DNA from: Anaeromyxobacter dehalogenans 2CP-1
Lineage (GTDB): Bacteria > Myxococcota > Myxococcia > Myxococcales > Anaeromyxobacteraceae
NCBI RefSeq assembly: GCF_000022145.1
Contig: NC_011891.1
Coordinates: 3,082,501-3,146,500 of the forward strand
Reading direction: 5' to 3'
DNA length: 64,000 nucleotides
Shown one piece after another: positions 63,177 to 64,000 of the stretch. The notes beneath the pieces were generated by a model, which was not told the origin of the DNA, ran no database searches, and saw only the letters and a list, made by a program, of their open reading frames with translations. A program made the translations under genes and the position numbers. The stretch's first letter is position 1. Each line of letters opens with the position of its first letter.

Positions 63177-63514
63177 CGCCGCGTGCCTCCCCCGCCCTCG
63201 CGCTCGCCCGCGCCGCGCGGCGCCTGCGGCTCGTGCGCCGGCTCGCCGCCCTCGCCCTTGTCGCCCTTCTCTCCCTCGCGCGCCTGATGGGCGCGCCGCG
63301 CCTCGTCGACGTGCGCCTTCCGCGTGCCGGCGCTCCGCTCCGCGGCATCGGTCACGGTTCGCTGCGCGTCCGGCTCGGGCGCCCGCCCGGGCGGTTCGGC
63401 CCCGGGGTGCGGCGTCCCATCGTCCACGCCGGGCGGAGCCGGCCCGGGCCCGCCGGCGAGCCCCTCCACCACCTCCGGAACCCTCGGATCGTCCGGACGC
63501 CGATCGCTGGCCAT
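63173..63514 (-). CDS. Charged hydrophilic hypothetical protein
   Basis: 113 residues from ATG 63514 with GGGGGG upstream. No membrane helix, no known motif. It is rich in Glu, Arg, Gly and Pro, with a predicted helical middle (DEARRAHQAREGEKGDKGEGG) and is likely disordered. Its TGA overlaps the GTG of the dehydrogenase, so the two are a translational pair. An upstream ATG at 63553 would add 13 residues. Confidence 0.55.
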   Translation of the reverse strand: MASDRRPDDPRVPEVVEGLAGGPGPAPPGVDDGTPHPGAEPPGRAPEPDAQRTVTDAAERSAGTRKAHVDEARRAHQAREGEKGDKGEGGEPAHEPQAPRGAGEREGGGGTRR

Positions 63515-63578
63515 GCGCCACCCCCCGCCGAAATGTCTGGACCCAGGCGACACGGTGGAACCCCTGCGTCTCCCGGCC

Positions 63579-64000
63579 CTACTGCAGCCACAGGTCCAGC
63601 ACCACCGGCCGGTGATCCGAGGCCGCCTGCACGTCCGGCCCTCCCGCGATCGCCGCCTGTACCACCGAGCCTGCGTCCGCCCGCGGGATGGCCAGGTGAT
63701 CGAGCGCGGCGCGGGCCGCTCCGCCGGACCAGGTCCACCGCGCCTCCGGCGGCAACGCCGCGGCCGGATCGATCCAGCCGCCGTCGCCGAGCAGCGGGGC
63801 GAGCGCGGTCGACCCGGCCTCGTCGTTCAGGTCGCCGCCCGCGACCACCCGCGCGCCGGCGCGGAGCAGCCCGTCCGCGACCTCGCGCAGGCGGGCCGCC
63901 TGCTCCGCGCGGCGCGTCCCGTCGTCGGAGAGCGCCGAGCTGAGGTGGCTGCCCACCAGCGCCAGCGTCCCGCCGTCCGGGAGCGCCGCGTGCGCCTCCA
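63579..64000 (-). CDS. Endonuclease/exonuclease/phosphatase family protein, C-terminal part
   Basis: The gene enters from the right edge; about 140 C-terminal residues are visible. VGSHLSSALSDDG, VVAGGDLNDEAGS, LDHLAIPRADAG and the terminal ASDHRPVVLDLWLQ are EEP-family motifs with the GDLN, LDH and SDHRP metal/phosphate residues. It may be a secreted phosphodiesterase or nuclease; the signal peptide region lies outside the window. Confidence 0.85.
   Translation of the reverse strand, partial: EAHAALPDGGTLALVGSHLSSALSDDGTRRAEQAARLREVADGLLRAGARVVAGGDLNDEAGSTALAPLLGDGGWIDPAAALPPEARWTWSGGAARAALDHLAIPRADAGSVVQAAIAGGPDVQAASDHRPVVLDLWLQ

Overview
The window is about 64 kb of very GC-rich DNA (roughly three quarters G+C) with strong third-position GC bias, dense gene packing and many start/stop overlaps of the ATGA and GTGA type. 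Gene content (a Lpx/Waa lipid A and LPS core pathway, periplasmic respiratory enzymes, a sigma-54 regulated exopolysaccharide locus, multiheme-type secreted cytochromes) points to a Gram-negative myxobacterial relative. Anaeromyxobacter (Myxococcota) is my best guess, from general knowledge rather than from any search.

Layout. 1-13.7 kb (minus strand): guanylate kinase (cut by the window edge), YicC, a Trm112 zinc peptide, then LPS inner-core and lipid A genes (heptose kinase, heptose adenylyltransferase, glycosyltransferase, LpxL-type acyltransferase, LpxK, heptosyltransferase, WaaA, a membrane-anchored PHP hydrolase, MsbA), then an EF-G-like GTPase and an acyl-CoA synthetase. 15.8-18.2 kb (plus): a secreted two-gene pair, a beta-helix lipoprotein and a diheme cytochrome. 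18.2-22 kb (minus): serC, marC-like, a dolichol-phosphate-mannose-synthase-like glycosyltransferase and lpxB.

22.7-28.8 kb (minus) holds the most unusual system. A Tat-exported molybdopterin oxidoreductase is followed by a ferredoxin/cytochrome b fusion, two YeeE/YedE sulfur-transport half-units, an exported rhodanese-like protein and an ArsR-type regulator. The rhodanese-like protein has lost its catalytic cysteine but ends in a SoxY-like GGCG tail. I read this as a periplasmic sulfur-compound redox, carrier and import module with its own thiol-based sensor. Two copies of a hairpin repeat with compensated stem changes flank part of it.

29-35.5 kb (plus): a radical SAM protein, a histidine kinase/response regulator pair and a three-subunit succinate dehydrogenase/fumarate reductase. 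35.5-52.5 kb (minus): a 14-gene exopolysaccharide locus (glycosyltransferases, polymerase/ligase, deacetylase, two FemAB/CelD-like acyltransferases around an aminotransferase, a YvcK homologue, a frameshifted polyprenyl glycosylphosphotransferase, a kinase-like partner, Wzz, a beta-barrel and a Wza-type lipoprotein). It is preceded by a good match to a sigma-54 promoter and lies next to an NtrC-type regulator.

52.5-64 kb: small exported proteins, an active-site-intact rhodanese lipoprotein, a SpoIID-domain protein, a class IV aminotransferase, a zinc-ribbon protein, an ABC exporter of the MacAB/Lol type (ATPase, FtsX permease, membrane-fusion protein), a STAS protein, tRNA-Lys(UUU), a structure-rich 306-base noncoding stretch, a frameshifted short-chain dehydrogenase, a charged hypothetical protein and the C-terminal part of an endonuclease/exonuclease/phosphatase-family protein. 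Both frameshifts lie in short G/C repeats and may be assembly errors.
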